From Myxococcus sp. RHSTA-1-4 (GTDB taxonomy: Bacteria; Myxococcota; Myxococcia; Myxococcales; Myxococcaceae): DNA of 64,000 bases. The position numbers and the translations under genes were made by a program. The stretch lies in the NCBI RefSeq assembly GCF_020037125.1, contig NZ_JAIQDG010000027.1, positions 105,183 to 169,182 on the forward strand, written 5' to 3'. Below, piece by piece: positions 63,477 through 64,000 of this stretch. Numbering within the stretch: the stretch's first letter is position 1; each line of letters begins with the position of its first letter. Under the pieces are notes generated by a model that was given only the letters and a program-made list of their open reading frames with translations, was not told the DNA's origin and searched no databases.

Positions 63477-63847
63477 GCAAACTGGAAAAACTCGTTGAGG
63501 AATTTGCCCAGAATGTGGCTGCCCAGACGGAGGAGATAGCTCACGGCAGTGCCGCCAAGGGCAATCGTCACGCAAAGCGCTACATCGCGGCATTCGACAA
63601 ATTGTGCGCGCACGGGGACGCGGGGCGGGATGCACTTGCCGTGCTGTTTACTCACTCTCGAATGGACGTGAGGGTCATGGCCGCGGCCTTCCTGTTGCGC
63701 CATCGGACAGCAGAGGCCAAGGCGGTGTTGGAGGAGGCCGCGCAGAGCAGAGGCATAGCAGCACTTGAAGCTCAGCAGACCTTGAAGAACTGGCACGACG
63801 GCATCTGGGCGCTGGACCCCTTACGGTGTTCCCCGTCTCGAGGTTGA
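63473..63847 (+). CDS. DUF2019-type immunity protein
   Basis: A protein of 124 residues: LEKLVEEFAQNVAAQTEEIA, GNRHAKRYIAAFDKL, DVRVMAAAFLLRHRTAEAKAVL, all-helical and HEAT-like, matching DUF2019 proteins that commonly follow myxobacterial nuclease toxins as immunity factors. Its ATG overlaps the toxin stop, with GGAG upstream. Base composition is clearly lower in GC than the neighbourhood. The family usually ends shortly after a WALDP-like motif; here LRCSPSRG follows, suggesting that the 3' end was replaced by foreign sequence at about 63820. The protective function is inferred from context. Confidence 0.8.
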   Translation: MSKLEKLVEEFAQNVAAQTEEIAHGSAAKGNRHAKRYIAAFDKLCAHGDAGRDALAVLFTHSRMDVRVMAAAFLLRHRTAEAKAVLEEAAQSRGIAALEAQQTLKNWHDGIWALDPLRCSPSRG

Positions 63848-64000
63848 CACCGTCTTCACCGGCTCCAGCTCCACCACCTGCTGGACGCTTTCGAGCGGCA
63901 CCTGTTCCCGCTCATGCTTCGGGTGTTGACGAGCACCCTGGATGAGGGCTCGAGGCCCGAGTTCGAGCCGGCGGCGTGATGGGTTCGCGCCGCTCGCCCA
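63821..64000 (-). other. Remnant or 3' end of an unidentified gene at the window edge
   Basis: A leftward open frame enters from the right edge and stops at 63821-63823, ending in HEREQVPLESVQQVVELEPVK and TVSTSRRGTP. On the other strand, the frame of the immunity gene stays open after its stop (63848-63976, ending LFPLMLRVLTSTLDEGSRPE). I recognise neither; only one can be real. Strongly GC-biased third positions on both frames prevent a decision. Confidence 0.35.

Overview
The window is high-GC, gene-dense DNA of a myxobacterium, most likely a member of the Myxococcaceae (Myxococcus, Corallococcus or Pyxidicoccus type). The evidence is the complete alternative isovaleryl-CoA operon (aibR-aibA-aibB-aibC-mvaS), a SitA-type lipoprotein toxin with its immunity gene, a DUF2381/serine-threonine kinase pair, many two-component proteins, and GTG starts with ATGA overlaps. 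I saw no rRNA or tRNA genes, no CRISPR array, no replication origin and no complete insertion sequence. Functions are read from motifs and family knowledge; no database search was possible.

Layout. 1-2.1 kb: a leftward phosphorelay (globin-coupled histidine kinase, double-receiver protein, single receiver cut by the window edge). 2.2-6.3 kb: exported hypothetical, BON/SRPBCC protein, phosphoribosyltransferase, and a secreted cysteine-containing protein with its own promoter and terminator. 6.4-16.9 kb: PAS kinase plus NtrC-type activator, a lone receiver, an envelope trio (OmpA, FecR, CHASE2 without its cyclase) and a receiver-GAF-PAS protein with a decayed GGDEF domain. 16.9-18.7 kb: a tight operon of aspartyl/asparaginyl beta-hydroxylase, small Nif11-like protein and sulfotransferase, facing a ribokinase. 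20-24.7 kb: the AIB operon behind a TetR-type operator. 24.7-32.9 kb: secreted sugar-dehydrogenase-like protein, membrane-anchored hypothetical, winged-helix protein, MscS channel, DUF2254 protein, AI-2E-type transporter. 33-39.2 kb: leftward amidohydrolase-porin-flavin reductase-SodB, then glutaminase and a DcaP-like porin. 39.4-43.6 kb: decayed Imm52 immunity gene, a 90-bp repeat array, DUF2381 protein and kinase.

The most exciting locus is 45.4-47.3 kb. A 273-residue protein consists of a 36-residue leader followed by 14 repeats, each with TTxxxxEE, the core motif of plesiocin-type graspetides (omega-ester peptides). It is transcribed divergently from a RimK-like ATP-grasp ligase. This looks like an unusually long multi-core graspetide.

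47.5-58.6 kb holds a PEP-synthase-like enzyme, a PAS/GAF kinase, a VTT-domain membrane protein, a dihaem peroxidase lipoprotein, a two-subunit NAD-linked formate dehydrogenase and a small adenosine-specific-kinase-family protein. 58.8-62.0 kb encodes a lipoprotein of 21 kelch-like units. The right end carries the SitA5-like toxin, a DUF2019 immunity protein, and sequence suggesting recombination just downstream.
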